Part shown: one piece after another, positions 35,453 to 45,340 of the stretch
How the letters are laid out: each line of letters opens with the position of its first letter
How positions within the stretch are numbered: the first letter of the stretch is position 1
Source of the DNA: DATIJJ01 sp035478795
GTDB lineage: Bacteria; Pseudomonadota; Gammaproteobacteria; DSM-16500
Length of the DNA: 64,000 bases
Direction: 5' to 3'
Assembly: GCA_035478795.1 (NCBI GenBank)
Contig: DATIJJ010000002.1
Location: forward strand, 1-64,000
The notes under the pieces: generated by a model
Databases searched by the model: none
Seen by the model: only the letters and a program-made list of their open reading frames with translations
What the model was told of the DNA's origin: nothing
Made by a program: the position numbers and the translations under genes

Positions 35453-38055
35453 TATAATACTCTTTTTACTTCTACTCTTTCGAAGACTTCGATTTGATCG
35501 CCCACTTTAATATCGTTATAACTCTTCACGCCAATACCACACTCCATGCCATGACGCACTTCGGAAGCATCTTCCTTGAATCGACGCAAGGATTCGAGGG
35601 ACCCTTCAAAAACAACAATATTGTCGCGCAAGACGCGAATAGGATTGTTACGGCGCACGGTACCTTCCAGTACCATACAACCTGCAATCGCACCGATTCT
35701 CGATGAACGGAACACTTCACGCACTTCGGCAAGACCGACAATTTTCTCGTGAATTTCCGGTGCCAGGAATCCGCTGATCGCACGTTTCACTTCATTGATC
35801 ACATCATAAATAATGCTGTGATAATGCAAATCAACATTTTCAGCTTCAATCAATTTGCGCGCTTCATTATTGGCACGCACATTAAACCCGATCATGATGG
35901 CATTGGATGCAAGCGCGAGATTGACATCCGACTCACTGATTCCCCCCACCGCACTCGACACAATTTTCACCCTGACTTCCGGTGTGGCCAATTCGGAGAG
36001 CGCCTGTGACAAGGCTTCGGCAGAACCCTGAACATCCGCTTTCAATACGATATTCAGTGCGCGCTCTTCCTTGTCATCGCTGCCCATGCGTTGCAAAATG
36101 TTTTCCAGTTTCGATGCATTCTGTTTCGCAAGTTTTACTTCACGGAATTTGCCTTGTCGGTAAAGCGCCACTTCACGCGCCCGACGTTCATCTTCCACTA
36201 CAATAAATTCATCCCCTGCATTCGGTGTGCTGGACAACCCGAGAATTTCAACCGGAATCGACGGACCGGCACTGTCCACCTGCTTGCCTGCTTCATCAGA
36301 CAAGACACGCACACGGCCATATTCAAAACCGGCCAGTACCAGATCACCTTTTCGTAATGTTCCCTGTTGAACAAGCAGACTCGCAACGGCACCCCGACCT
36401 TTATCGAGGCGTGACTCAATGACCACACCGCGCGCAGGCGTATCAATAATCGCCTTCAAATCCAGCACTTCCGCCTGAATCAGAATGGAATCCAGCAATT
36501 GATCGATATTTTGCCCGGTTTTGGCCGAAATGGGGACAAACATGGTCTCGCCGCCCCACTCTTCCGGAATAAGACCATGCTTTGACAGATCATTACGAAC
36601 ACGATCCAGATCCGCTTCCGGTTTATCGATCTTGTTGACAGCCACAATCATGGGAACCTCTGCGGCTTTGGCATGATTGATGGCTTCTGTGGTTTGTGGC
36701 ATGACACCATCGTCTGCTGCCACGACCAGAATAACAATGTCGGTTAATTTTGCACCGCGTGCACGCATCGCCGTAAAGGCCGCATGACCCGGTGTATCCA
36801 GAAATGTCACCACACCCTTGGGGGTTTCGACATGGTAGGCACCAATATGCTGGGTAATGCCACCGGCTTCAAGCGCTGTCACTTTCGTTCGGCGAATATA
36901 ATCCAGCAAGGATGTTTTACCATGATCCACGTGTCCCATAATGGTAACGACAGGCGCACGGGATACCTTCTCGCCCCTCGCTTCCGTGTCTTTGGAGAGT
37001 GATTCTTCAAGCGCGTAGGAACTGATCAATTTAGTCTTGTGGCCCATTTCTTCCACCACCAATATGGCGGTTTCCTGGTCAATCACCTGATTGATCGTCA
37101 CCATGGCGCCCATTTTCATCATGACCTTGATCACTTCAGCGGCCTTGACTGACATCTTTTGTGCGAGATCCGCGACCGTAATCGTTTCCGGAATACCCAC
37201 TTCATGAACAATGGGAGCGGTTGGACGTGTAAACGCCTGGACCTGCACCTGCTGGGCCAGCCTGCGCGCCTTGTGTCGGCCGCCGCGACGTCGACGATCA
37301 CTGCCATCTTCATCCTCTTCCCGAAAAGCTATACTGATCGGAGCCGCTTTTTTACCAATAAGCGCTTCATACTGGCGACCCACATCCCGATCATTCCGCC
37401 CTTTCTTTCGCTTTTTATGACGATCGTCTTCCGACTCGATCCGGGTTTCATGTCCGCGTTTTTCTTTGGCCCGTTTGGCTGCCGCATCCGCTGAAGGCTG
37501 TTCTTTTTCGACAACACCTTCTGCTTTGGCCGCGGGCTCGACAACCGTTTCCAAAGCAGGTTGTTCTGTCGTCACGACAGGTGACAGGGAATCTTCTGCC
37601 GCGGGAGGTGCTACCACCGGAGAAAGCGTTTCCTCGGGTGAAACGTCCGGCTGACCGGTCGCTGTGTCGATCAATGTATCCTGCTCTTCCGGCGTACGTT
37701 TGATGTAAGTGCGCTTTTTACGAACCTGAACGCTAATGGTCTTGCGAGCCCCCTGGGAACCTGCCACCTTGATTTCGCTGGTTTTTGCCCTGCGAAGAAT
37801 AATTTTTTCGGGCGCCACATTTTTTTTCGCGCCATGATGCTGCTGCAGATAGCGAAGCAATTTCTGTTTTTCTTCTTCACTGACAATATCGTCAATGCCC
37901 TTGATTTTGATCCCGGCATCCTTGAACTGCATCAACAAACGCTCGGGGGCCGCGCCAATGTCAACAGCCAACTGTTTGACCGACACACCGTGCGCCTTTA
38001 CATTTTTCACTGCTTCTTTTTTCTCAACTACAGCAGATACCTGATTTCTTGGCAT
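35452..38055 (-). CDS. infB: Translation initiation factor IF-2
   Basis: GTPase that places initiator tRNA on the 30S subunit. 867 residues. An N-terminal IF2N domain is followed by a long charged Ala/Glu/Lys-rich linker (about 100-260), a second IF2N region, and the G domain with VTIMGHVDHGKTSLLD, FLDTPGHAAF and VAVNKIDKPEAD. Domains II-IV follow. It is first after nusA with a nine-base gap. Internal starts giving shorter IF2 forms, known in E. coli, were not assessed. Confidence 0.97.
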   Translation of the reverse strand: MPRNQVSAVVEKKEAVKNVKAHGVSVKQLAVDIGAAPERLLMQFKDAGIKIKGIDDIVSEEEKQKLLRYLQQHHGAKKNVAPEKIILRRAKTSEIKVAGSQGARKTISVQVRKKRTYIKRTPEEQDTLIDTATGQPDVSPEETLSPVVAPPAAEDSLSPVVTTEQPALETVVEPAAKAEGVVEKEQPSADAAAKRAKEKRGHETRIESEDDRHKKRKKGRNDRDVGRQYEALIGKKAAPISIAFREEDEDGSDRRRRGGRHKARRLAQQVQVQAFTRPTAPIVHEVGIPETITVADLAQKMSVKAAEVIKVMMKMGAMVTINQVIDQETAILVVEEMGHKTKLISSYALEESLSKDTEARGEKVSRAPVVTIMGHVDHGKTSLLDYIRRTKVTALEAGGITQHIGAYHVETPKGVVTFLDTPGHAAFTAMRARGAKLTDIVILVVAADDGVMPQTTEAINHAKAAEVPMIVAVNKIDKPEADLDRVRNDLSKHGLIPEEWGGETMFVPISAKTGQNIDQLLDSILIQAEVLDLKAIIDTPARGVVIESRLDKGRGAVASLLVQQGTLRKGDLVLAGFEYGRVRVLSDEAGKQVDSAGPSIPVEILGLSSTPNAGDEFIVVEDERRAREVALYRQGKFREVKLAKQNASKLENILQRMGSDDKEERALNIVLKADVQGSAEALSQALSELATPEVRVKIVSSAVGGISESDVNLALASNAIMIGFNVRANNEARKLIEAENVDLHYHSIIYDVINEVKRAISGFLAPEIHEKIVGLAEVREVFRSSRIGAIAGCMVLEGTVRRNNPIRVLRDNIVVFEGSLESLRRFKEDASEVRHGMECGIGVKSYNDIKVGDQIEVFERVEVKRVL

Positions 38056-38064
38056 CGCGCCTCC

Positions 38065-39588
38065 TCAGTCAGCATGATCTGTTTGATCAAACCATGGTTT
38101 ACGGGCTGTCATAATCAACTCGGCCGCTTTCTCTTCGTTTATTTCACCCATTTCCAGCAAATCATCCACGGATTGTTCCGCCAGATCTTCGCGCGTGATG
38201 ATACCATGATTTGCGAACATATAAGCGAGATGGCGATCCATCCCTTCCATTTCCAGCAAATCGTCGGCAGGCTCGGCTTTTTCCAGTTCCTGTTCTTCTG
38301 CAATCGCCTGGGTCAGCAACGCTGCCTTTGCACGTTCACGCAACGCCTCTACCAGCTCTTCATCAAACCCTTCAATTTCCAGCATTTCCTGAAGCGGGAC
38401 ATACGCGATTTCTTCGAGCGAGGCAAAACCTTCCTCTGCCAATATCTGGGCCATATCATCATCAATGCCAAGCTGTGCCTTGAAGAGTTGCAAAACATTT
38501 TCTTCTTCCGCCTCGGATTTTGCTTTCGCCTGATTTTCCGTCATGACATTTAACCGCCAGCCGGTGAGCTCAGCAGCCAGTCTGACATTTTGCCCATTAC
38601 GGCCAATGGCCTGCGACAACTGGTCTTCTTTCACAGCAATATCCATGGTGTGACTGTCTTCATCCACTACAATCGAAGCCACTTCCGCCGGCGCCATCGC
38701 ATTGATCACGAGCTGTGCCGGATTGTCATCCCATAAAATGATATCCACCCGTTCACCACCCAGTTCGCCGGAGACAGCCTGTACGCGTGCACCACGCATG
38801 CCCACACAGGCTCCGACCGGATCAATACGGCCATCATTGGTTTTGACAGCGATCTTGGCGCGTGAACCCGGATCGCGTGCAGCCCCTTTAATTTCAATCA
38901 GTTCCTCACCAATTTCAGGCACTTCAATCTTGAATAATTCAACCAGCATTTCCGGGCGTGTACGGCTGACAGCCATTTGCGGACCTTTGGCATCAGCGCG
39001 GATTTCATATAAATAGGCACGCAAGCGATCATTCACCCGCACCGCTTCATGAGGAATCATTTCAGAGCGCTGCAGAATGGCTTCTGCATTATTGCCAAGA
39101 TCCAGTAATACAAAGTCACGCGTGACTTTCTTGATGACGCCATTCACCAGGGTTCCAAGACGTTCGCGGAAGGCACTGACCATCTGTGCACGCTCTGCCT
39201 CAAACACTTTTTGCACAATAACCTGCTTGGCCTTTTGTGCGGCAATACGGCCAAACTCCACCGATTCCATGGGTTCTTCAATATAATCACCCACCTTGAC
39301 ACCGGGTTTGCGTTTTTCGGCTTCAGCAAGAAGAAGACAGGTTAATCCGGGAGCGCCTTCATCCGGAGCGATCTCTTCTGCTGTCGCTTCGTCGATAACA
39401 AGCCAACGTCGGACGGTATGGTATTCGCCCGTCTTTCGGTTAATCGTGACCTTCACGTCAATCTCTTCACCGGCGCGCTTTTTGGTTGCCATTTCCAAAG
39501 CCGCTTCAATTGCCTGAAAGATAACGTCGGCCTCCACCCCTTTTTCGTTGGATACCGCTTCAACCACCAATAAAATTTCTTTGTTCAT
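38065..39588 (-). CDS. nusA: Transcription termination/antitermination protein NusA
   Basis: 507 residues. The N-terminal RNA polymerase-binding domain is followed by S1 (GVIKKVTRDFVLLDLGNNAEA) and two KH domains (CVGMRGARVQAV, SQAIGRNGQNVRLAAEL). Two C-terminal acidic helix-hairpin-helix repeats (about 365-500) are of the gammaproteobacterial type. It lies between rimP and infB. Confidence 0.97.
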   Translation of the reverse strand: MNKEILLVVEAVSNEKGVEADVIFQAIEAALEMATKKRAGEEIDVKVTINRKTGEYHTVRRWLVIDEATAEEIAPDEGAPGLTCLLLAEAEKRKPGVKVGDYIEEPMESVEFGRIAAQKAKQVIVQKVFEAERAQMVSAFRERLGTLVNGVIKKVTRDFVLLDLGNNAEAILQRSEMIPHEAVRVNDRLRAYLYEIRADAKGPQMAVSRTRPEMLVELFKIEVPEIGEELIEIKGAARDPGSRAKIAVKTNDGRIDPVGACVGMRGARVQAVSGELGGERVDIILWDDNPAQLVINAMAPAEVASIVVDEDSHTMDIAVKEDQLSQAIGRNGQNVRLAAELTGWRLNVMTENQAKAKSEAEEENVLQLFKAQLGIDDDMAQILAEEGFASLEEIAYVPLQEMLEIEGFDEELVEALRERAKAALLTQAIAEEQELEKAEPADDLLEMEGMDRHLAYMFANHGIITREDLAEQSVDDLLEMGEINEEKAAELIMTARKPWFDQTDHAD

Positions 39589-39632
39589 AGCGCCAGCCTC
39601 ATTCGAGATTTACACAAGCTCCAGTGAAAGCT

Positions 39633-40094
39633 TCATTCCAGATCGGGAATGACTCTCGCCTTTTCAATGCCGGAAAAAGGCAGAACAATTTCTTCTGTGT
39701 CCGTTAACAGATGAATATCATCCACCTCATCGACCCGTTGTAAAACCCCCACAAAATTTCGCTGATTATTGAGCGGGTTACACAAACGAACCTTAATCCG
39801 ACTGCCAATAAACTTTTTAAATTGCGCAATGCCAAACAGGGGGCGATCCAGCCCCGGCGAGGAAATTTCGAGATCATATTCCCCCGAAACAGGATCTTCC
39901 ACATCCAGCATGGCGCTGACCTGATGACTCACCTTCGAACAATCCGCCAATGTAATGCCTGACGCATTATCGATGTAAATCCGAAACAGGGCAGAACGTC
40001 CCCGGCGCTGAAATTCACAGCCAACAAATTCATATCCCATCGCTGTGACAAGCGCTGCCAGCTGGTCCTGTAATGTCATGTCCACGGTTGCCAT
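39633..40094 (-). CDS. rimP: Ribosome maturation factor RimP
   Basis: 153-residue 30S assembly factor. YEFVGCEFQRRGRSALFRIY, YDLEISSPGLDRPLF and the C-terminal Sm-like domain are RimP features. It is the first protein gene of the operon, about 100 bases downstream of the initiator tRNA and its terminator. Confidence 0.95.
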   Translation of the reverse strand: MATVDMTLQDQLAALVTAMGYEFVGCEFQRRGRSALFRIYIDNASGITLADCSKVSHQVSAMLDVEDPVSGEYDLEISSPGLDRPLFGIAQFKKFIGSRIKVRLCNPLNNQRNFVGVLQRVDEVDDIHLLTDTEEIVLPFSGIEKARVIPDLE

Positions 40095-40156
40095 CGATTT
40101 TTACCTATAAAAAATGGGCATAATGCCCATTTGCGGAATCCGATGTCCTTCTAAAA

Positions 40157-40190
40157 AACAAAAAACCCCAGCCGGGGTTTTTTTATTTTT
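40157..40190 (-). terminator. Terminator between tRNA-fMet and rimP
   Basis: On the minus strand AAAAAACCCC, a four-base loop and GGGGTTTTTT form a stem followed by GTTTTTT. It follows the tRNA 3' end by a few bases. The A/T flanks make it look bidirectional. Confidence 0.75.
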
Positions 40191-40196
40191 AAAGGT

Positions 40197-40273
<77 letters not shown>

Positions 40274-40284
40274 ATAAAGGTGGC

Positions 40285-40313
40285 ATTCTATATAAAAGTG
40301 CCAGGACATTCAA
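40285..40313 (-). promoter_or_regulatory. Probable promoter of tRNA-fMet
   Basis: On the minus strand TTGAAT (40308-40313) and TAGAAT (40285-40290) are 17 bases apart. Transcription would start near 40278, about five bases before the mature tRNA end. Confidence 0.55.
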
Positions 40314-40336
40314 GTAAAGTGTGCTGGCAATTTTAT

Positions 40337-41125
40337 TTATTTTGAAACCTTATCGATTGCCTGATTCATTTGAGCCGCATCCACCTGACCTGGCAGAAAC
40401 ACGATTGCCGTCGACGGTGACGTTTTGCTCACACTGGATTTCGCAATAAAGAAAGCCGGTGTGCCAATCAATTCCAGCTGCTGCGCCAGGCGGTAATTAG
40501 CCTTCAATTGCTGGTCAACGGTGGCGGATTTCATGGCGGCTTTCAATTTATCCACATCAAGGCCCACGGTTTTCGCGATGGTATAAATGGCTTCTTCCGT
40601 CAGGGGTTCCTGTTTTGATTGCATCAACCCTTTATGAAATTCAAAATATTTTCCCTGCTCTTTTGCAGCAAGAGCGGCTCTCGAAGCCACTTCAGAGACA
40701 GGCCCACGAATCGGGAATTCCTTGAACACTATCCTGACGTTCGGGTTATTTTTAATGAGCCCGTCAATGACCGGCGTCATGTCAATACAATGCGGGCATT
40801 GATAATCGAAAAATTCCACGACGGTGATTTTGCCCTGTGGATTGCCCGCCATGGCATCATTTGCCTGATGGAACAACGCATCGGCATATTGCGGGGACGT
40901 ATCCTGGGTTTTCTGGATGGTTTTCTTTGCCTGATCCATCTGTTTTTGTTGATAGCCCTGCAAGGATTGAATAATCACATCCGGATTTTGAATGAGATAA
41001 TCACGCACGACATCCTGAATCTGTTTTTTTTGTGCTGCAGACATATCAACCGCCTGTGCCGCCATGCTGACTGTCATCAAACCGGCTGCAGCCAAACCCA
41101 CCACTTTTCTCGTTAATTTCACCAT
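40337..41125 (-). CDS. Com1/DsbA-like periplasmic thiol:disulfide oxidoreductase
   Basis: 262 residues. A signal peptide ends near AAQA-VDM (residue 25). A helical N-terminal part is rich in Gln and Lys. The thioredoxin-fold domain has FFDYQCPHCIDM with CPHC at residues 110-113 and the cis-Pro segment GTPAFF near 220. This layout matches Com1 of Coxiella and DsbA2-type proteins of Legionella. ATG 41125 has GGAGGAAG upstream; a much longer frame overlapping cca lacks a signal peptide and was rejected. DsbD, encoded at 9365-10909, could keep such a protein reduced. Confidence 0.88.
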   Translation of the reverse strand: MVKLTRKVVGLAAAGLMTVSMAAQAVDMSAAQKKQIQDVVRDYLIQNPDVIIQSLQGYQQKQMDQAKKTIQKTQDTSPQYADALFHQANDAMAGNPQGKITVVEFFDYQCPHCIDMTPVIDGLIKNNPNVRIVFKEFPIRGPVSEVASRAALAAKEQGKYFEFHKGLMQSKQEPLTEEAIYTIAKTVGLDVDKLKAAMKSATVDQQLKANYRLAQQLELIGTPAFFIAKSSVSKTSPSTAIVFLPGQVDAAQMNQAIDKVSK

Positions 41126-41195
41126 GACTTCCTCCAAAATAACGCCAACGTAATCAAGGCCCCCAGAATAACAGAATAAAACCACCACGCAAGCA

Positions 41196-42278
41196 TCAGC
41201 CCTTGCGAATTTTTTCAATGGCCTCCTGACGCGCGCGATCCAGCTGCTCGCCAATTTCTTTCCCTTTAAAAACAGCAGCTATTTTTTTAACATCCACGGA
41301 TTTTGCAGCAAGAAAATACGTTTCAACGGTGCGGGCCGCCTCATCATTTTGGGTAATGATTCGACAAGCCAGTACAAACTGGCGCATGCGTTCTTCCCGA
41401 CGAAAGGCATCCAGATCACGAAACAGGGCAATCACATTTTTTTCCTGGTCAATCGTATTGTATTGTCCAACGTATTTTGCAACCAGTAACGCGAGCTCAC
41501 GGTAATCACCCGGCAGCCGATAACGATCGGATAATTCCTGAATGTCTAAAACCGTCAAATCATGCAATAACACAGCCAGACGAATGCAGGGATCGCTGGT
41601 TAGAGAAACAGCGCGCTGCAATGCCTGCACCCCTTTGCCTGATAAAACAATCGTTGGAAAAAGCTGCGGCAGCGCGGTGCAATCGGACAACACTTCAAAA
41701 AATTTTTCCGGATTTTTTTCAGTGAGCGATTTTTCCCATTCTTTCCAGACACGTTCTGGCACGAGAGCATCCAGTTCGCCGGAATGAACCATCTCAGTCA
41801 TCAGGGCATTGGTTTCCGGCGCCACGCGAAATCCCGATTCAAAAAATCGCGCAGCAAATCGCGCGACCCGCAACACACGCACCGGATCTTCCACAAAAGC
41901 AGGTGATACATGACGCAGCCATTTATTTTCAATATCTGCCCGACCGTGATATGGATCAAAAAATTCCCCATCCGGTTTTTTGGCAATGGCATTGATGGTC
42001 AAATCACGACGAATCAAATCTTCTTCGAGCGAAACCGCTGGCGATGTATCAAATTGAAATCCGGTATAGCCGCGCCCCACCTTGCGCTCGGTGCGCGCCA
42101 GTGCATATTCCTCACCGGTTTCCGGGTGCAAAAAAACCGGAAAATCTTTCCCGACCTTGCGAAACCCCCGTTTCAGCATTTGTTCCGGTGTCGCACCCAC
42201 TACCACCCAATCTTTTTCCTGCACGGGGCGACCCAGCAACTCATCGCGCACAGCGCCACCCACCAGATATATCTTCAT
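41196..42278 (-). CDS. cca: CCA tRNA nucleotidyltransferase (class II)
   Basis: Adds or repairs the CCA end of tRNA. 360 residues. YLVGGAVRDELLG, DFPVFLHPETGEEYALARTE and the RRDLTINAIA motif form the catalytic head. The body has AARFAARF-type helices. It is shorter than E. coli Cca (412 residues), with only a short HDL remnant of the phosphohydrolase region. Divergent from rsgA with a 46-base gap. Confidence 0.94.
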   Translation of the reverse strand: MKIYLVGGAVRDELLGRPVQEKDWVVVGATPEQMLKRGFRKVGKDFPVFLHPETGEEYALARTERKVGRGYTGFQFDTSPAVSLEEDLIRRDLTINAIAKKPDGEFFDPYHGRADIENKWLRHVSPAFVEDPVRVLRVARFAARFFESGFRVAPETNALMTEMVHSGELDALVPERVWKEWEKSLTEKNPEKFFEVLSDCTALPQLFPTIVLSGKGVQALQRAVSLTSDPCIRLAVLLHDLTVLDIQELSDRYRLPGDYRELALLVAKYVGQYNTIDQEKNVIALFRDLDAFRREERMRQFVLACRIITQNDEAARTVETYFLAAKSVDVKKIAAVFKGKEIGEQLDRARQEAIEKIRKG

Positions 42279-42324
42279 ACACTTTCCAATTGCGAATGAT
42301 GGTCGATGATACCATAATGGCCCG

Positions 42325-43260
42325 ATGAAAAATAAAAAACAGTTTTATCATGAACCCAAATTACATGGCGGAGAACGTGAAGGGCTCCTCGTTACCACGT
42401 TTGGTGCTACGGGCGAAATTGAAAATGAGGAAGGCGACATCATCCGCTGTCATATCCGCAAAAATGCCGATCCTGTTGTAACCGGCGATCGGGTTTACTG
42501 GCTGCCGGAATCGCAAGGGACCGGCGTGATTCTCGGCCATTTACCTCGAAAATCACTGCTCGCACGTCCTGAAAACGCACACCGGTTAAAACTCATTGCA
42601 GCGAACCTTGATGCCATTATTATCGTATCGGCACCGCCGCCGGTTTTATCTGAAGAAATGATTGATCGCTATCTGGTTGCGTCTGAAACCGTTAACATCC
42701 AGCCGGTGATTTTATTAAATAAAATTGACCTGCTCGATGAATCACAAAAAAACAGCGTGGAAAAACAACTGTCTGTCTGGAAAAAAACGGGTTATCCCGT
42801 GATCGGGTCCAGTACGGTTACACGCGATGGACTGATCGAACTCAATACCTTTCTGCAAAATAAAACGTGTGCTCTGGTCGGTGCATCAGGCGTTGGAAAA
42901 TCATCCATTATCAGCGCTCTTTTGCCTGGATCTGTCATTCGGGTTGGCGAAGTCTCTGCAAAAGGCGCCGGCAAACACACCACCACGACCACGCATTTAT
43001 ATCACTTGCCAAACGGCGGTAATCTGATTGACTCACCGGGTGTCCGTGAATTTGGACTCTGGCACATGGATAAAAATGACATCCTCGCCGGATTTATTGA
43101 ATTCAGACCGTTCATTCATCACTGTCAATTTCGAAATTGCCAACACGGGGCAGAACCCGGTTGCGCCATTCAGGAAGCATTAAAAACAAAAAAAATTGAT
43201 GAACGGCGTTATGCGAGTTATTTAAAAATTGTGAGCAGTCTCAGGAAAAAAAAGTCGTAG
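42325..43260 (+). CDS. rsgA: Ribosome small-subunit GTPase RsgA
   Basis: Circularly permuted GTPase for late 30S maturation. 311 residues. An OB-fold N-terminus is followed by G4 LLNKIDLLD, G1 GASGVGKSSI and G3 DSPGVREFGLW in permuted order. The zinc knuckle HHCQFRNCQHGAEPGC closes the protein. Its 3' end overlaps the convergent aldo/keto reductase gene by 20 bases. Confidence 0.95.
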   Translation: MKNKKQFYHEPKLHGGEREGLLVTTFGATGEIENEEGDIIRCHIRKNADPVVTGDRVYWLPESQGTGVILGHLPRKSLLARPENAHRLKLIAANLDAIIIVSAPPPVLSEEMIDRYLVASETVNIQPVILLNKIDLLDESQKNSVEKQLSVWKKTGYPVIGSSTVTRDGLIELNTFLQNKTCALVGASGVGKSSIISALLPGSVIRVGEVSAKGAGKHTTTTTHLYHLPNGGNLIDSPGVREFGLWHMDKNDILAGFIEFRPFIHHCQFRNCQHGAEPGCAIQEALKTKKIDERRYASYLKIVSSLRKKKS

Positions 43261-44026
43261 CACACCGCACCGTGTGTTCAAGATGCGTCTTTTGCAGCGT
43301 GCCGGTGATCACACCACTCACACCTTTTTCAGAAAAAATAAATTTTAGTGATGCCATGACAGGATCGCTCCCCGGCATTTTTTCAAGATGGCCACTTGCA
43401 AACGCTTTTTTGATCAACACACCTTTCTGTTTTTGCGACGCATACGCAATGACAGATTGTTCATCGGTATATAATAAATTATGTGTCACCATGACGACGT
43501 CCGAATGATCTACCGCAAGCATCCCGCCATCCACTGTTTTAGTCGACATGCCATAAGCACGGAGCATACCTTTTTGTTTAAGTTTTGCGAGCGTTTCAAA
43601 AACCATTTCTTCCTTGATTAATCTGACATCATCACCATCGGAATGCACCAGCACAATATCGAGATAATCTGTTTTCAGGCGACGCAAACTGCGCTCGACA
43701 CTCTGCTGAATCGCTTTCGCTGAAAAATCAAAATGCGACTGGCCATTGATATAGTCTTCGCCCACCTTGGTGCATAAAATCCAGTGGTGACGATGCGATA
43801 ACAATTTTCCGAGGCGTTCCTCACTGGTGCCATAAGCCGGTGCGGTATCCAGCAAATTAATGCCGAGTGTTTCGGCGTGTGATAATAACGCCTGAATTTC
43901 ACGGTCCGTCGGCAATTCAAACGGAGCAGGATATTTCACACCCTGATTACGACCGAACTTCACCGTACCAAGGCCCACGCGCGCAATTTCCAAACCCGAA
44001 CTGCCCAATTGTATTTTCGGCATCAT
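43241..44026 (-). CDS. Aldo/keto reductase
   Basis: 261 residues. LDTAPAYGTSEERLG carries the catalytic Asp and Tyr, ILCTKVGED the Lys and DIVLVHSDG the His, so the tetrad is complete. The barrel is short compared with the usual 280-330 residues. The ATG at 44026 overlaps the upstream oxidoreductase stop (ATGATG); an ATG at 44023 is equally possible. The substrate is not predictable. It is coupled to the FAD oxidoreductase. Confidence 0.88.
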   Translation of the reverse strand: MMPKIQLGSSGLEIARVGLGTVKFGRNQGVKYPAPFELPTDREIQALLSHAETLGINLLDTAPAYGTSEERLGKLLSHRHHWILCTKVGEDYINGQSHFDFSAKAIQQSVERSLRRLKTDYLDIVLVHSDGDDVRLIKEEMVFETLAKLKQKGMLRAYGMSTKTVDGGMLAVDHSDVVMVTHNLLYTDEQSVIAYASQKQKGVLIKKAFASGHLEKMPGSDPVMASLKFIFSEKGVSGVITGTLQKTHLEHTVRCATTFFS

Positions 44027-45225
44027 AGCAATTGATCCCACATCGGTCTTGCAAACGCCGGCATCGGCCATGCGCGCATTTCACGCATATCCGGTTTGTC
44101 CGTTTTGATATTTTCACCCTGTAAACATTGAATCACCCGTTCTGCGAGAAGCGGCGCAAACGCGAGTTTGGTGGGCCAGGTCACAATATGATTTTCAATT
44201 TCCTCGACATGACAGGAATCAGGACGCTTGCCGCCTGGTTGCATCGCTTCGGCACGACTCACCATGAATGTCGCAAACTCCACGTTTGAAAAATCAAGCC
44301 ACGGAAATAATTCCTGCAATTCCTGACGCGCGAGCGCGATTTGTTCTGCCGCGTCGCGCTTCACGCCTTCCTCGGCCAATTGTCCGCCGATATACCAGGC
44401 ATATTTTCCATCGGCTGTTCGATGCGTTGTAATGGTCACGCGCGGTGTCATACCTAATCCCACACAATGTGCATACACTTCATCCGAAAAATCGTGTTTC
44501 GCGATCACCATGTGTAATGGACGCAATTGCATATCAACTGATTGTCCGGTCAATTTTTTCAATATAACACCATTGCCTGCCCCTGCTGCAAAAATATATT
44601 TTTTTGCTTTCAGAAAAAGAGGCTGCATGGGCGCTGCATGAATTTCAAATGAAACAAGACGATTATGTTCATCAAATTGCAACTGATTTTCCTGAACGGG
44701 ATCAATTTTAAAAATAACATCCTGATTGGGTTTCACCAGTTCGCGGATGAGTGCATGCACATCAATCACCATTTCATCCAGCGAATAAACCTGTCCTTTA
44801 AATTCCGGATGTTGAAAAATAGCGGGAAATTCCGAGTGATCCAGTGATTTAACATTACCCTTCAGTGTGAAACTTGCAAAAAAACCGGCGAGACGCGATG
44901 TCAATGCCGCAGTCGTCCAGAGATATTGGTGATGCGATAAAACCGGCACGTCCCGCAAATCAATGGGACCTTCACCGCGAAAACAGGATTGCCAGACATC
45001 GGGCATGGTCGCAATGGATTCGGAAGCCTTCGTCATGACGCCATGCAAGGCATACTTGACGCCACCATGAATAATGCCTTGTGCCTTGTGGGTCTGTTCA
45101 CCCCCAAGCGTTGCCGATTCCAGCAACATCACGGAATACCCTTCCTGGCGCAATTGATTAAGTAGCCAAAGACCGGTGATGCCTCCACCGATAATGGCTA
45201 TATCTGTTTCTACCGTTTTATTCAT
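44023..45225 (-). CDS. FAD-dependent oxidoreductase (DAO / glycerol-3-phosphate dehydrogenase-like)
   Basis: 400 residues. The FAD-binding Rossmann motif DIAIIGGGITGLWLLNQL is followed by a Glu for ribose contact and EQTHKAQGIIHGG. YIFAAGAGNG is the second dinucleotide region. It belongs to the DAO fold. It is shorter than respiratory GlpD and lacks its C-terminal domain, so glycerol-3-phosphate as substrate is only a guess. Start ATG at 45225. It forms a two-gene unit with the aldo/keto reductase. Confidence 0.85.
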   Translation of the reverse strand: MNKTVETDIAIIGGGITGLWLLNQLRQEGYSVMLLESATLGGEQTHKAQGIIHGGVKYALHGVMTKASESIATMPDVWQSCFRGEGPIDLRDVPVLSHHQYLWTTAALTSRLAGFFASFTLKGNVKSLDHSEFPAIFQHPEFKGQVYSLDEMVIDVHALIRELVKPNQDVIFKIDPVQENQLQFDEHNRLVSFEIHAAPMQPLFLKAKKYIFAAGAGNGVILKKLTGQSVDMQLRPLHMVIAKHDFSDEVYAHCVGLGMTPRVTITTHRTADGKYAWYIGGQLAEEGVKRDAAEQIALARQELQELFPWLDFSNVEFATFMVSRAEAMQPGGKRPDSCHVEEIENHIVTWPTKLAFAPLLAERVIQCLQGENIKTDKPDMREMRAWPMPAFARPMWDQLL

Positions 45226-45340
45226 ACCCTGTCTCTGATCTTCGCGGAGGACACACTATACAGGAGCGGGTCAAACAATTTCTACAGCGTTTCAGGATTT
45301 AGTGATAAAATGCCGTTCATTTTGATGAGGGGAATCCACC

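Noticed and set aside
41126..41254. 43-residue extension of the Com1-like protein
   Set aside because: It overlaps the cca 3' end and hides the signal peptide. The strong GGAGGAAG site before 41125 decides the start.
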